A stretch of 46,241 nt of DNA from Gemmatimonadota bacterium (GCA_022562295.1 JADFPO010000015.1:1-46241), one strand, 5' to 3'; numbered from the stretch's first letter, positions 1 through 8,025 are shown. Notes: generated by a model not told the origin, from the sequence alone. Program-made: numbers and translations.

Positions 1-253
1 GCGAGATTTCATCAACAAATGGGATTACCGCCTGTTTGTGAGGGATCGTGATATTAATCCCCACGACGTTGATTGCTTTAAATCCTTCAATCGCTGCGTG
101 CAATTCATCGGGCCGAATATGGAAAGGCACGTAAACGTAGTCAAGCCCTAATTCCGCAAAAGCCGCATTGTGCATCTGCGGCGAACGACTGGGTTCAACC
201 GGATCGCCGATAACCCCAACAATTTTGGTTTTTCCCGTGATTTGCATGCGCAT
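1..253 (-). CDS. aroE: Shikimate dehydrogenase, N-terminal part (cut by window edge)
   Basis: Shikimate dehydrogenase reduces 3-dehydroshikimate with NADPH in the aromatic amino acid pathway. About 83 N-terminal residues are visible. They carry the substrate-binding SRSPQMHNAAF segment and NITIPHKQAV, whose Lys is the catalytic Lys of the family. The ATG at 253 opens the frame and a second in-frame ATG lies at 247; neither has a clear Shine-Dalgarno. The gene lies 59 bp downstream of the oxidoreductase-like tail on the same strand. Base composition is markedly lower in GC than the genes beyond position 800, so this gene and the neighbouring tail look like one foreign block. Family call is firm; the rest of the gene lies outside the window. 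Confidence 0.9.
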   Translation of the reverse strand, partial: MRMQITGKTKIVGVIGDPVEPSRSPQMHNAAFAELGLDYVYVPFHIRPDELHAAIEGFKAINVVGINITIPHKQAVIPFVDEIS

Positions 254-312
254 GAAACGTAATCAGAAATTCAGGCGTGCATCCTGCATTTTGAACCTTG
301 TATCCTACCTCA

Positions 313-2169
313 TTACTTTCCCAACAACGCCTCGACCTCTTTCCGCGCCTCCGCCATTTTCGGATAGCGAACCTCTCGATAGCCGCGTACTTCTTCGGGA
401 GTTTCTAGCGCACGAACGTGGTTCTCATAGCTTTTCGCGTTCGTCGGGGCAAAGGTGTCGATGACTTCAGCAATGTACCAATCGCGGAATGCTTTTTCCT
501 TTGTGTGCCACTTCGGAAGCCAACGTCTAAGAAACTTCATCCGTTTCATCAAATTTAGCTGCCACTGTCTAGGGCTAATGTCGCGCTCAAAATCGAAGCC
601 CATGAAAGTAATGTGTGGACGGTTGAGATGGACGTATTTTATTTTATCGCCGTTGGACTCATCAACGTTGTAGCGTTTTTTGTCACGCGCTAGTTTTTCC
701 TCGCTGGTCAGCAAATGCGCGACGTAAATTTCATCTTTGATAATCATGACTTTATGCAGATATTTAATGGCGGCTTTCGTCGCGCGGAGCAACGGTTGGC
801 TTGGCGCTGAGGGCACAGGTGTTTCTTCGGTCAACGATTGAGGGGTGGGGGCAGGCTCTTCCACCATGGACGGCATTTCGTTCCCCAGTTTCGGAGTGGG
901 CTGTTGTCCTAACTCCGGTGTTTCCTGGTCGTCCCCTTGCTCCGGGGTTGCCGTGGCTACGATCGGCACGGCGACGATCGGAGTTGCCTCCACCAGCGGC
1001 GGCGGGTCCGGATCGGAGAGATCGTACCACACGCCGGGGGCCGCGCCACCCACCGCAAGCAACGCCAAAGCGGCGGTCGGCATGCGAAGACGATTATGCG
1101 TCCACGCGGTGGGCGAGTTGTGCGCGTCGAGAATGCGCTCCACGCGGCGAACCAGTTGGGAGCCGTCTTCGGCCATGGTGGACAACAGCGCGGGCCCCTG
1201 GGCTTTCGAAATCCAGGTGGCCACTGCGGCCAGACTTTCCGCGAACGTGAGTTTGGTTCCGATATATGTGACGGCCCAGTCGTCGCATAGATATTCGGCG
1301 GTCTCCGCCATGCGACGCCGCGCCAGCGCGTTGAGCGGTTGAAAGAACAGAATCCGCTGCACTAGCATCCCAACGCCGATCCACGTCGGATCTCGTCTCG
1401 CGAGGTGTGCCACCTCGTGGGCGAGGATCCCTCGATGATGCTCCCGGCTCAGCTCGGTGAGCACCTGCTTCGGCAGACAGATCTCCGAGCGGAACGCCAC
1501 CGGCGTCGTGAGAGTAGCCGACCATGTCAGCCGGATCTCGCGACGCAGTCCGGCCACCTGACGCAACGTGTGGAGCATGTTGAGGAGATCCGGGTCTTGA
1601 ACCTCACGGCGATCACCGAGCAGGCGTGCGACTCTCATCCGTGCCACGCCGAAGCGGGCCAGGCCGATCAACGCGCCGATCCCCCAAAGCGATAACAGGC
1701 CGCCAAGCCATCCGATGTTTGACAGCAACGCCAGTACCCGATCGATCGATGTCGGTCCGCGAGGTCCCGTCAGGGCGCGCTCACTAACAGCAGTCTGATC
1801 CATCGCTGGCCCAGCTACGGGGCTCATGGCGACCACCGCTTCTGCCGTCATCCGATGGTCGCCGTCTTCGGCGGGGAGTCGTACGGGCTCCTGTTGTCCC
1901 ATCGATGGTGGAGCGGCGACCGGCGCGGTGGTCACGGCGCCGCCGATATCGAAGCGACCCGAATAAGGCTCGTGTCCGACCGCGACCTGGAACGACGCCG
2001 TGAACACACCGCCCACCAGGGCCACCTTCCAAATCGCGTCGTGAGCCACGATGGACCGCACGGCCCACCGTCCGGTAAGCAACCACGCGCCGGCTAACAG
2101 GATCGTGCTGTGGATGCCGTACGTCAGCAGCCACGAGGCCGCCGCTGGAAAGAAGGGTGCGTCAGCCAT
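313..2169 (-). CDS. M56 (BlaR1-like) membrane metallopeptidase with an aberrant oxidoreductase-like C-terminus
   Basis: Residues 1 to about 400 are an M56 peptidase of the BlaR1/MecR1 type. There are hydrophobic segments near 10-35, 45-65 and 150-172, the zinc motif HEVAH at 251-255, and a last membrane segment near 365-385, followed by a Pro/Glu-rich linker. Such proteins sense envelope signals and cleave the partner BlaI repressor. The gene overlaps blaI by 8 bp, the usual pairing. From about residue 463 the sequence becomes Lys/Asp/Tyr-rich (KDEIYVAHLLTSEEK, YVHLNRP, FRDWYIAEV, GYREVRYPKM). This resembles the C-terminus of large indolepyruvate ferredoxin oxidoreductases (DUF6537 region), not a sensor domain, and base composition drops at the same place. 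The annotated protein is probably two unrelated genes joined in frame. Confidence 0.75.
   Translation of the reverse strand: MADAPFFPAAASWLLTYGIHSTILLAGAWLLTGRWAVRSIVAHDAIWKVALVGGVFTASFQVAVGHEPYSGRFDIGGAVTTAPVAAPPSMGQQEPVRLPAEDGDHRMTAEAVVAMSPVAGPAMDQTAVSERALTGPRGPTSIDRVLALLSNIGWLGGLLSLWGIGALIGLARFGVARMRVARLLGDRREVQDPDLLNMLHTLRQVAGLRREIRLTWSATLTTPVAFRSEICLPKQVLTELSREHHRGILAHEVAHLARRDPTWIGVGMLVQRILFFQPLNALARRRMAETAEYLCDDWAVTYIGTKLTFAESLAAVATWISKAQGPALLSTMAEDGSQLVRRVERILDAHNSPTAWTHNRLRMPTAALALLAVGGAAPGVWYDLSDPDPPPLVEATPIVAVPIVATATPEQGDDQETPELGQQPTPKLGNEMPSMVEEPAPTPQSLTEETPVPSAPSQPLLRATKAAIKYLHKVMIIKDEIYVAHLLTSEEKLARDKKRYNVDESNGDKIKYVHLNRPHITFMGFDFERDISPRQWQLNLMKRMKFLRRWLPKWHTKEKAFRDWYIAEVIDTFAPTNAKSYENHVRALETPEEVRGYREVRYPKMAEARKEVEALLGK
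770..790. other. Composition and homology breakpoint
   Basis: To the left, about half or fewer of the bases are G/C, and the coding matches oxidoreductase and aroE. To the right, the sequence is GC-rich and codes for an M56 linker. The switch falls near the codons for the segment LLRATKAAIKYL of the 313-2169 reading frame. It marks a recombination or transfer junction, or a chimeric assembly join. The sequence alone cannot separate these. Confidence 0.65.
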
Positions 2170-2560
2170 GTCGGGTCTCCGTCGATTGCTCGATCATCCG
2201 TCTCACTCGTGCCAGGTCGCCCGGGCTGATTGCCGATGCAGTGAGCAAGTGGCTCATTAGCGCCGTGACGTCGCCGCTGAAGAGTCGATCCGTCAGGGCC
2301 GACACCATCGAGTCGCACACCACGTCGCGTGACACCAGCGGCTCATAGACGTACTGGCGGCCCTCACTGCGGTGAACGACGATGCCGCGCTTTTCCAGCC
2401 GCGATAGCAGGGTCGCAACCGTGGTCATCGCCAGGCCGCGTCCCTCCAGCAGCGCCTCATGTACTTCCGCGACCGTGGCCTCGCCCTTCTCCCAAAGCAC
2501 TTCCATGAGAGCGAGCTGCAGCTCGGTTAAATCCTGGTAGGTGTGTTGCTCGGCCGTCAC
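2162..2560 (-). CDS. BlaI/MecI/CopY-family transcriptional repressor
   Basis: A 132-residue winged-helix repressor, the usual length for BlaI/MecI. It has the family opening LTELQLALMEVLWEKGEATV, a recognition region around TTVATLLSRLEKRGIV and a C-terminal dimerisation helix region. The start is GTG at 2560, supported by GGAGG at 2567-2571 six bases upstream. It overlaps the M56 gene by 8 bp, so the pair is a classical repressor/sensor-protease unit. A TACA-N2-TGTA palindrome lies inside its own promoter at 2593-2604, so autoregulation is expected. No beta-lactamase or penicillin-binding protein gene is adjacent, so the real target is unknown. Confidence 0.93.
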   Translation of the reverse strand: MTAEQHTYQDLTELQLALMEVLWEKGEATVAEVHEALLEGRGLAMTTVATLLSRLEKRGIVVHRSEGRQYVYEPLVSRDVVCDSMVSALTDRLFSGDVTALMSHLLTASAISPGDLARVRRMIEQSTETRHG

Positions 2561-2580
2561 GTGAATCCTCCGGGAGAACG

Positions 2581-2618
2581 ACAGATGTAATACTACAAGT
2601 GTAGGATTGATCTGTCAA
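2581..2618 (-). promoter_or_regulatory. Promoter of blaI with overlapping BlaI operator
   Basis: Reading the minus strand, TTGACA (2613-2618), a 17-base spacer and TAGTAT (2590-2595) form a near-consensus sigma-70 promoter. The palindrome CTACA-AG-TGTAG (2593-2604) overlaps the -10 box and contains TACA-N2-TGTA, the known BlaI/MecI half-site arrangement. An outer pair ACAGAT (2581-2586) and ATCTGT (2610-2615) flanks it almost symmetrically. Binding would block RNA polymerase. Confidence 0.85.
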
Positions 2619-2649
2619 GGATCCCCCGCTCCCCCCGACCGCCCAACCA

Positions 2650-2770
2650 GGGGATAGGGGATAGGGGATAGGGGATGGGGGATAGAAAAAGGTGAGTTGC
2701 GAGCCAAGACTCAGACCCGTGCCCTGGGTCTCTATCCCCTAATACCTATCCCCTATCCCCTGCTCCCTAC
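2650..2770 (-). repeat. Heptamer word repeat in inverted arms at the 3' end of a gene
   Basis: 2650-2685 holds about five tandem copies of GGGGATA, one of them degenerate. 2732-2770 holds the complementary TATCCCC words. On the minus strand, which is the transcript of the 2753-3640 gene, the G-rich arm comes first and even supplies that gene's TAG stop. The C-rich arm follows about 46 bases later, so a long imperfect hairpin can form. No T-run follows. The rest of 2619-2752 shows nothing else. Confidence 0.7.
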
Positions 2771-3640
2771 AATCGCGATCCGATCCCCCGCCGGGCTCAC
2801 CGCGATCCGCGTTATCGATTGGATGCCCTGGGCACCTAAATCGGCTATCTCCAGCCAGCCGCCAGTGCCCGGCGTCCACTGATAAAGGATAGAGTTTTGC
2901 CCCATGATGATCGTGCCATGAGGAGTCCAGGCGTAGTCCTCGGAACCGGGGAGTGTCCGGACTAAGGGGGTAATCCGTTCCGTGCGAAGGTCGAGCCGGC
3001 GAATCCACCACTCGTTTTCCGATACCTTGTGAACGAAGCTGATCGCGCCCTCGGACGGGATTTTGTGGATGGAGCGTCCGATGTTGCGTTCGATGACGCG
3101 TCCTTGGCCTGTGCGAGTGCTCGCCAGCTGCAATGTGGCCGGCGATCCGAGCACGAACAGTGCGACGGTAGTACTGTCGGCCCATGCGTGATAACCGACC
3201 GGCATGATCTCTTCGAGGACCAGCTGCGGGTTGGTGCCATCCATCCGGAACGACCACAGCCGTTGCGAGGAATCCGCCTCCACCCGGATCACCGAGAATG
3301 TTTCCCCACCTGGCATGGGAGTGGGCGAGTACTCACTTTCAGCGGTTTCCGTGACAGATTGGCTCCGCTTCGAGAGGATATCGTACCGGTGAATGTCCAT
3401 TTGACCGTCCGGCCGGCCGGAGGTGTAGAGAATGGAGGTCCCGGATGGTACGAAGTGCGGTTGGTTGTCGTAGCCGTCGCGGTCGGTCGCATTGGTCAGC
3501 GGTCCCACCGACACCCGGCCGTCGCGCTCCGCCAGCTCGGCTACGTAAATGTCGGTGCCGGCCGGCCCCTGCCCCCATAATGGTGAGGAGCAAGACAATG
3601 CCAGCAGAATGGGCGGGCACAGGCGGTTGATACGTTGCAT
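2753..3640 (-). CDS. Secreted TolB/PD40-like beta-propeller protein
   Basis: A 295-residue protein with a Sec-type N-terminus (LCPPILLALSCSSPLWGQG) followed by WD40-like/PD40 propeller blades. Recognisable blade phrases are DNQPHFVPSGTSILYTSG, YSPTPMPGGETFSVIR and TRIAVSPAGDRIAIVG. Such proteins resemble the TolB propeller and act in the periplasm or outside the cell, and the ligand cannot be told from sequence. I chose the ATG at 3640 because AGGAGG lies just upstream and a signal peptide follows; the frame stays open further upstream without a start of similar quality. The C-terminus ends in the GGGGATA repeat, so the last residues (SRG) and the stop are repeat-derived. This suggests the repeat trimmed or replaced the original end. 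Confidence 0.75.
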   Translation of the reverse strand: MQRINRLCPPILLALSCSSPLWGQGPAGTDIYVAELAERDGRVSVGPLTNATDRDGYDNQPHFVPSGTSILYTSGRPDGQMDIHRYDILSKRSQSVTETAESEYSPTPMPGGETFSVIRVEADSSQRLWSFRMDGTNPQLVLEEIMPVGYHAWADSTTVALFVLGSPATLQLASTRTGQGRVIERNIGRSIHKIPSEGAISFVHKVSENEWWIRRLDLRTERITPLVRTLPGSEDYAWTPHGTIIMGQNSILYQWTPGTGGWLEIADLGAQGIQSITRIAVSPAGDRIAIVGSRG

Positions 3641-3804
3641 GCTGCAATCCTCCTGGGGGGGGCGATCGGTCCTCGATTCGGTAACCCTGGAAGCTTTCGG
3701 GTGGGGCCCCTCGGTGCAACCCGCGCGCAACGGTGGCGAGCGGCCAGTCCGCCTTCGTATCTTGCAAGACCTAGGCGGCAATTCCCTTAGTTGAGGTTTC
3801 CATC

Positions 3805-5778
3805 ATGCGGTTACGCACATCTTGGTTGGCATTAGGTCTGCTGGCAGCTTTCACCTCTTCGCTGGCCGCGCAGACGACGGCGCGCGTCGAGCTGACGAGT
3901 CCCACACCCACGATCGCGGTCGGCGACCGGGTTCAACTCACGGCCCGTGTGTTCGATGCCAACGGCAACGTCCTCGACGTGGCCGTCCGCTTCTTCTCCA
4001 GCTCCCGCAGGGAATTTCCCATCTCACGGGACGGGTTGTTACAGCCGACTCGGGGAGGAGAGTACGTGGCGTACGTGCGGGTCAATACGGCACGCAACGT
4101 TCGCGACAGCATCGCCTTCTCGGTCGACTTTCCGCCCGTTCGCAACGTGGTGATCACGCCGACATCCGAGCGCTTTTTCGTGGGCGCCTCCGTGCGGCAC
4201 GAAGCCACCGTGTACGACGAGACCGATTTTCTGCGACGCGACGTGCCCGTCACCTGGTCGACGGACGATCCAGGGATAGCCTCGGTCGATCGGTACGGGG
4301 AGCTCACCGCCCATCGGGCGGGTATCGCCATTTTGACCGCCACCGCCGAGGGCGTACGCCAGTCGCATCGATACACCGTGATTCCCAATCCCATCCGCAC
4401 TCTCACGTTGTCCATGAGTCAGGACTCGGCGCGCACGGGGGACGTGCTGCATGCTACCGCGATCGCCCTCGACGCGGGTGGACAGCGCGTGAGCGACGCG
4501 CCGGTTTCGTTTTCATTGATTGCCCACCCGGAAGACACGGTGGTAGCGCAGTTCCCGCCGGCGGAGATCGACCAGCAGGGTCGCTTCGTGGCGCAGAAGG
4601 CGGGGGACTACACGATTCTGGCGATCGCGCCTGGGCACGTTGCACGTTACACGGTGCAGATCGCGAACCGCCTCGTTACTCAGGAAGTACAGTTCATCGG
4701 CCAGGGTCCCGTGCGCGATGTGCCGACGTCGGACCTGTGGATTTGGGAGGGCGTAGACGGCAGGGACTACGCCGTCACCGGAACCTGGGGCGCGAACGGC
4801 GTGGCCTATTTCTGGGACGTCACGGATCCGTCGAGTCCGGAGTTGATAGACAGTGTGGTGGTGGATGCGCGAACGGTAAACGACGTGAAGATATCGGAGG
4901 ACGGACGCGTGGCGGTGATTTCCCGCGAGGGAGCGTCCAACCGACGGAACGGGATCGTGATACTCGACGTCACGAATCCGCGGGACGTGCAGATTCACTC
5001 GACGTTCGACGACGAGCTGACCGGCGGAGTGCACAACGTTTTCATCTATGACAACCACGTGTATGCCGTCAACAACGGCCGGCGGTTCGACGTGATCAAC
5101 ATCGAGGATCCCACCAATCCCCACCGCGTGGGCCGGTTTGAGCTGGACACGCCCGGACACGCGATTCACGACGTGTGGGTCGTGGACGGCATCGCCTACA
5201 CGTCGAATTGGGGCGACGGGGTCGTGTTGATCGATGTCGGCAACGGCATCATGGGTGGGAGTCCGTCGAATCCGATCAAGATCACGAGCTACGCCGACTT
5301 TGGCGGGGCGACGCACGCGGCGTTCCCGTACGAGAGTCCGACTGGAAAGTTCTACGTGTTCATGGGCGACGAGCGCGGACGCCCCGGGTTCGACGGGCAG
5401 GAGGGCAACGTGCCCCCGCTCATGGGCGGGTACATCCACATCGTGGATTTCACCGATCCGATGAACCCGGAGGAAGTCGCCCGGTACGAAGTTCCGGAGG
5501 CCGGCTCGCACAATCTCTGGATCGAAGACGACAAGCTGTACGCGGCGTATTACAACGGCGGCATGCGCGTCGTGGACATCTCGGGCGAGTTGAAGGGCAA
5601 TCTGATGTACCAGAATCGAGAGATCGCTCGTTACTTGGCCTACGATCCCGAAGGCTACGTGCCGAATGCGCCGTTCACCTGGGGTCCGCAACCCTACAAA
5701 GGCAATTTGTTCTTCGCCGAGCACAACAGCGGCTTGTGGGCCGTCAAGCTACAGCCGCGGCGCGTGCTGACACCGTGA
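3805..5778 (+). CDS. Secreted Big_2 / LVIVD-repeat protein
   Basis: A 657-residue exported protein. A signal peptide (about 1-22, ending LAAQ) is followed by three bacterial Ig-like modules of Big_2 type at roughly 25-110, 113-195 and 198-290. An LVIVD-type beta-propeller runs from about 295 to 650. Its blades repeat phrases such as VAYFWDVTDPSSPEL, GIVILDVTNPRDV, RFDVINIEDPTNPHRVG and GYIHIVDFTDPMNPEEVA. Propellers of this kind are extracellular and often surface-attached; no enzymatic motif is visible. The next gene starts on the last base of this stop codon, so the two propeller genes are translationally coupled. A TATCTT element about 45 bases upstream may be a -10 box, but no clear -35 goes with it. 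Confidence 0.82.
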   Translation: MRLRTSWLALGLLAAFTSSLAAQTTARVELTSPTPTIAVGDRVQLTARVFDANGNVLDVAVRFFSSSRREFPISRDGLLQPTRGGEYVAYVRVNTARNVRDSIAFSVDFPPVRNVVITPTSERFFVGASVRHEATVYDETDFLRRDVPVTWSTDDPGIASVDRYGELTAHRAGIAILTATAEGVRQSHRYTVIPNPIRTLTLSMSQDSARTGDVLHATAIALDAGGQRVSDAPVSFSLIAHPEDTVVAQFPPAEIDQQGRFVAQKAGDYTILAIAPGHVARYTVQIANRLVTQEVQFIGQGPVRDVPTSDLWIWEGVDGRDYAVTGTWGANGVAYFWDVTDPSSPELIDSVVVDARTVNDVKISEDGRVAVISREGASNRRNGIVILDVTNPRDVQIHSTFDDELTGGVHNVFIYDNHVYAVNNGRRFDVINIEDPTNPHRVGRFELDTPGHAIHDVWVVDGIAYTSNWGDGVVLIDVGNGIMGGSPSNPIKITSYADFGGATHAAFPYESPTGKFYVFMGDERGRPGFDGQEGNVPPLMGGYIHIVDFTDPMNPEEVARYEVPEAGSHNLWIEDDKLYAAYYNGGMRVVDISGELKGNLMYQNREIARYLAYDPEGYVPNAPFTWGPQPYKGNLFFAEHNSGLWAVKLQPRRVLTP

Positions 5779-6860
5779 TGCTCGGACGGCTGTCGGTTAT
5801 CGCGTCGTTGTGCGTTGGCACCGTTGCCGTCACGGCAAGCAGAGCGCCGGTGCTGCAGCTGAGCTACCTACTGTACGTCGCGTCTGAGTCGGAGGACGAG
5901 GTTACCCTCCTCCGGTTCACGCCGGGGGAGGGACTGACAATCGAGAAGGTGATCGCGGTGGGCGTGTTTCCCGCCGAGATCGAAGCGCCTCACGGCATCT
6001 TCGTCGATCCGGACGGATCCCGCTGGTACCTCACATTGGGTCACGGGTTCCCGTTCGGATCTCTTTGGATGTACGCGACGGGGAGCGACACGGTCGTGTC
6101 GCGGATGGATCTGGGGTTGTTCCCTTCTACCGTTGCTGTGCCACCGGTGGGCGGCTTGGCGTTCGCGGTGAACTCCAACTTTCACGGAGACCTGGAGCCG
6201 AGCACGATTTCGATCGTCGATCTCGAGACGATGATCGAGATCGAGCGGTTGGAGACGTGCGTCATGCCGCACGGTTCCCGCTTCAGTCCCGATGGGACGA
6301 AGCACTACTCGACCTGCATGATGGACGACGAGCTGATCGAGCTGGATGTCGCGACGCTGGACATCGCGCGACGTTTGGACCTATCGCCTCAGACGCCGGC
6401 GGGAAACGGTGGGTTGGGGAGCGTCTGTTCTCCCACGTGGGCCATGCCGGCGGCGAGCGGTGACTACGTCTACGTAGCGTGCAACCGCAGCGACGAGCTA
6501 CTCGAGGTGCGCCTCGACGACTGGTCGATTGCGAGACGATGGCCCGCGCCCACGGCGCCGTATAACATCGCCGTGACGCCCGATGACGAACGCCTGGTCG
6601 TGACGCAGAAGGGGAGTGGCGCGGTGACGGTGTGGAATCGCGCGACAGCCGAGCGCATCGCATTTATTCCGAGTTCCCGCAAGGTCACGCACGGTGTGGT
6701 GGTGACGCCCGACAGCCGGTACGCGTTCGTGTCGGTCGAGGGGATCGGTGGAGAGCCGGGAGCTGTGGACGTCATCGACTTGCAGACACTGCGTCAGGTA
6801 GCTACGGTGGACGTCGGCAAGCAGGCGGGCGGTATAGCGTTTTGGAAGACGGAGGGGTAG
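5778..6860 (+). CDS. YVTN/YncE-like beta-propeller protein
   Basis: A 360-residue protein with an N-terminal hydrophobic signal (LSVIASLCVGTVAVTAS) and YVTN-type propeller blades. Examples are GIFVDPDGSRWYLTLG, HGSRFSPDGTKHYSTCMM, YNIAVTPDDERLVVTQKG and HGVVVTPDSRYAFVSVEG. The ATG at 5778 overlaps the preceding stop (TGATG), which fixes the start and couples it to the LVIVD gene. The family includes YncE and surface propellers of unknown ligand. Four cysteines near the middle (CVMPHG, STCMM, SVCSP, VACNR) could form disulfides outside the cytoplasm. The stop codon is followed at once by a G-rich repeat. Confidence 0.8.
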   Translation: MLGRLSVIASLCVGTVAVTASRAPVLQLSYLLYVASESEDEVTLLRFTPGEGLTIEKVIAVGVFPAEIEAPHGIFVDPDGSRWYLTLGHGFPFGSLWMYATGSDTVVSRMDLGLFPSTVAVPPVGGLAFAVNSNFHGDLEPSTISIVDLETMIEIERLETCVMPHGSRFSPDGTKHYSTCMMDDELIELDVATLDIARRLDLSPQTPAGNGGLGSVCSPTWAMPAASGDYVYVACNRSDELLEVRLDDWSIARRWPAPTAPYNIAVTPDDERLVVTQKGSGAVTVWNRATAERIAFIPSSRKVTHGVVVTPDSRYAFVSVEGIGGEPGAVDVIDLQTLRQVATVDVGKQAGGIAFWKTEG

Positions 6861-6861
6861 G

Positions 6862-6991
6862 AAGGGGATGGGGGATAGGTGTCAGGTCTCGGGAAAAATC
6901 TGCGACCATGTCGAACCCCTCCGAATCTTCAGACTACAATGGCCGTTCTGTGACGGCATGGAAACCCTGCAACCTCTAACCTGAGACCCGA
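6862..6991 (+). repeat. G-rich 3' element with complementary downstream arm
   Basis: Right after the propeller stop comes a GGGGATGGGGGATAGG word, then GGTCTC (6885-6890). GAGACC at 6983-6988 is exactly complementary, within longer arms of near-match (6882-6893 and 6978-6991). The loop includes a smaller GCCGT/ACGGC stem. The arrangement matches the elements at 2650-2770 and 20741-20796. The start of yajQ lies just beyond it. Confidence 0.5.
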
Positions 6992-6998
6992 ACTATTT

Positions 6999-7496
6999 AT
7001 GGCGAGCTACTCTTTCGACGTAACCACCGGTGCCGACCTGCAGGAAGTCGACAATGCGGTCAATCAGACCATGAAGGAGGTCATACAGCGTTACGACTTC
7101 AAGGGGAGCAAATGCACGCTCGACTTCGATCGGGCTAACGCGTTGCTCAAGCTCGAGGCCGACGACGAGTATCGCATGAAGGCCTTCTTCGATATTCTGC
7201 AGGCGAAGCTGATCAGACGGAAAGTGCCGTTGAAGAACTTGAAGATCGGCGATGACGAGGAGGCGGGTGGGAGCCGCATCCGAAAAGAGATCGGTCTCAT
7301 CCAGTCGATTTCGGGCGACACAGCTCGGGAAATCGTCAAGGCGGTGAAGGCCCAGAAGCTCAAGAAGGTGCAGGTGGCCATCCAGGGCGACCAGCTCCGC
7401 GTGTCGAGCCCGTCGAAGGATCAGCTCCAGGAAGTGATGGGGTTTCTCAGGGACGGGGACTGGGGCATCGAGCTGAAGTTCGGCAATTATCGGTGA
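6999..7496 (+). CDS. yajQ: YajQ-family nucleotide-binding protein
   Basis: A 165-residue cytoplasmic protein matching YajQ along its whole length (family about 163). It opens with YSFDVTTGADLQEVDNAVNQ and carries QRYDFKGSK, KLIRRKVPLKNLKIG, IRKEIGLIQSISGD and a closing DWGIELKFGNYR. YajQ is a two-domain ferredoxin-fold protein. In Xanthomonas the homologue binds cyclic di-GMP and modulates a transcription factor, and other members were reported to bind nucleotides or RNA, so the exact role here is open. The ATG at 6999 gives the family N-terminus. No good Shine-Dalgarno lies upstream. It stands alone between two propeller genes and a toxin-antitoxin region. Confidence 0.95.
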   Translation: MASYSFDVTTGADLQEVDNAVNQTMKEVIQRYDFKGSKCTLDFDRANALLKLEADDEYRMKAFFDILQAKLIRRKVPLKNLKIGDDEEAGGSRIRKEIGLIQSISGDTAREIVKAVKAQKLKKVQVAIQGDQLRVSSPSKDQLQEVMGFLRDGDWGIELKFGNYR

Positions 7497-7646
7497 TTGG
7501 GCAGTGAGCCACGAGCCAAGAAATCTGAGCTGCTAGCCGACAGGCGTCCTTGAGGTTCTCCACCGTTCGCAGCCGAGCGCGCCCTTCAGGGCGGGACCTC
7601 CGCGACGAGAAGAGCAACTGAGCGTGCTGCAGGTGGGCTGGTTGGA

Positions 7647-7784
7647 CTAGAGCTCGAACAACTCGAGCCCCATTCTGAGCGCTTCCGACCGGGAGATTCC
7701 CAAATCCCGTGCCGCCCGATCCAGCTCGGTTCGCTCGGCGGCTGTCAGATAGACCTGTATCGGCTCCCTAACGCGACGTGCCAT
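7647..7784 (-). CDS. Orphan ribbon-helix-helix antitoxin-like protein
   Basis: A 45-residue protein beginning MARRVREPIQVYLTAAER and continuing LDRAARDLGISRSEALRMGL. A beta-strand (PIQVYL) followed by two helices with the turn around GISRSEA is the CopG/Arc ribbon-helix-helix DNA-binding fold seen in antitoxins. No toxin reading frame follows it on the minus strand. 7497-7646 contains only a short CGCCC/GGGCG hairpin and frames without recognisable domains, so the partner is lost or was never there. It may be solitary, or may interact with the VapC-like toxin 250 bp away. Confidence 0.7.
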   Translation of the reverse strand: MARRVREPIQVYLTAAERTELDRAARDLGISRSEALRMGLELFEL

Positions 7785-7865
7785 GAGATGAATTTACAGC
7801 ATTTGGAACCAAATTCACTTTATCTCCCTCGACTAAGTACTCCATTTCATATGTTCGGCGACGCA

Positions 7866-7970
7866 TTTTTTGACAGGATGGACGGGATAATTGTCACGTG
7901 CATTCTTGCTATGACGATGACGTTGTTCAGGTTTCTCCTGTCTTGTTTATCCTGTCATCCCGTCAAAAGG
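7866..7970. repeat. Dispersed-type inverted repeat (GACAGGAT family)
   Basis: The left arm 7867-7890 starts TTTTTGACAGGATGG and runs into CGGGATAA. The right arm 7946-7970, reversed, starts CCTTTTGACGGGATGACAGG and ends ATAAA. The arms pair with one shifted base and a couple of mismatches around a loop of about 55 bases that contains a further CTCCTGTC word. Repeats built from GACAGGAT words are common between genes in many environmental bacteria. The stretch 7785-8025 holds nothing else I can support. Confidence 0.6.
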
Positions 7971-8025
7971 ACCGCTGCTGCTTGCTCATACGTCGTCGTA
8001 TTTGTCAAAACCTGGACTAAGCACA

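Noticed and set aside
2650-2770. Regular short repeats that could suggest a CRISPR array
   Set aside because: The units are 7 bases long, directly adjacent, with no unique spacers and no cas genes nearby.
4513-5724. Long open frame of about 400 codons on the minus strand
   Set aside because: It lies wholly antisense to the LVIVD propeller gene, has no domain, and comes from GC-rich codon bias.
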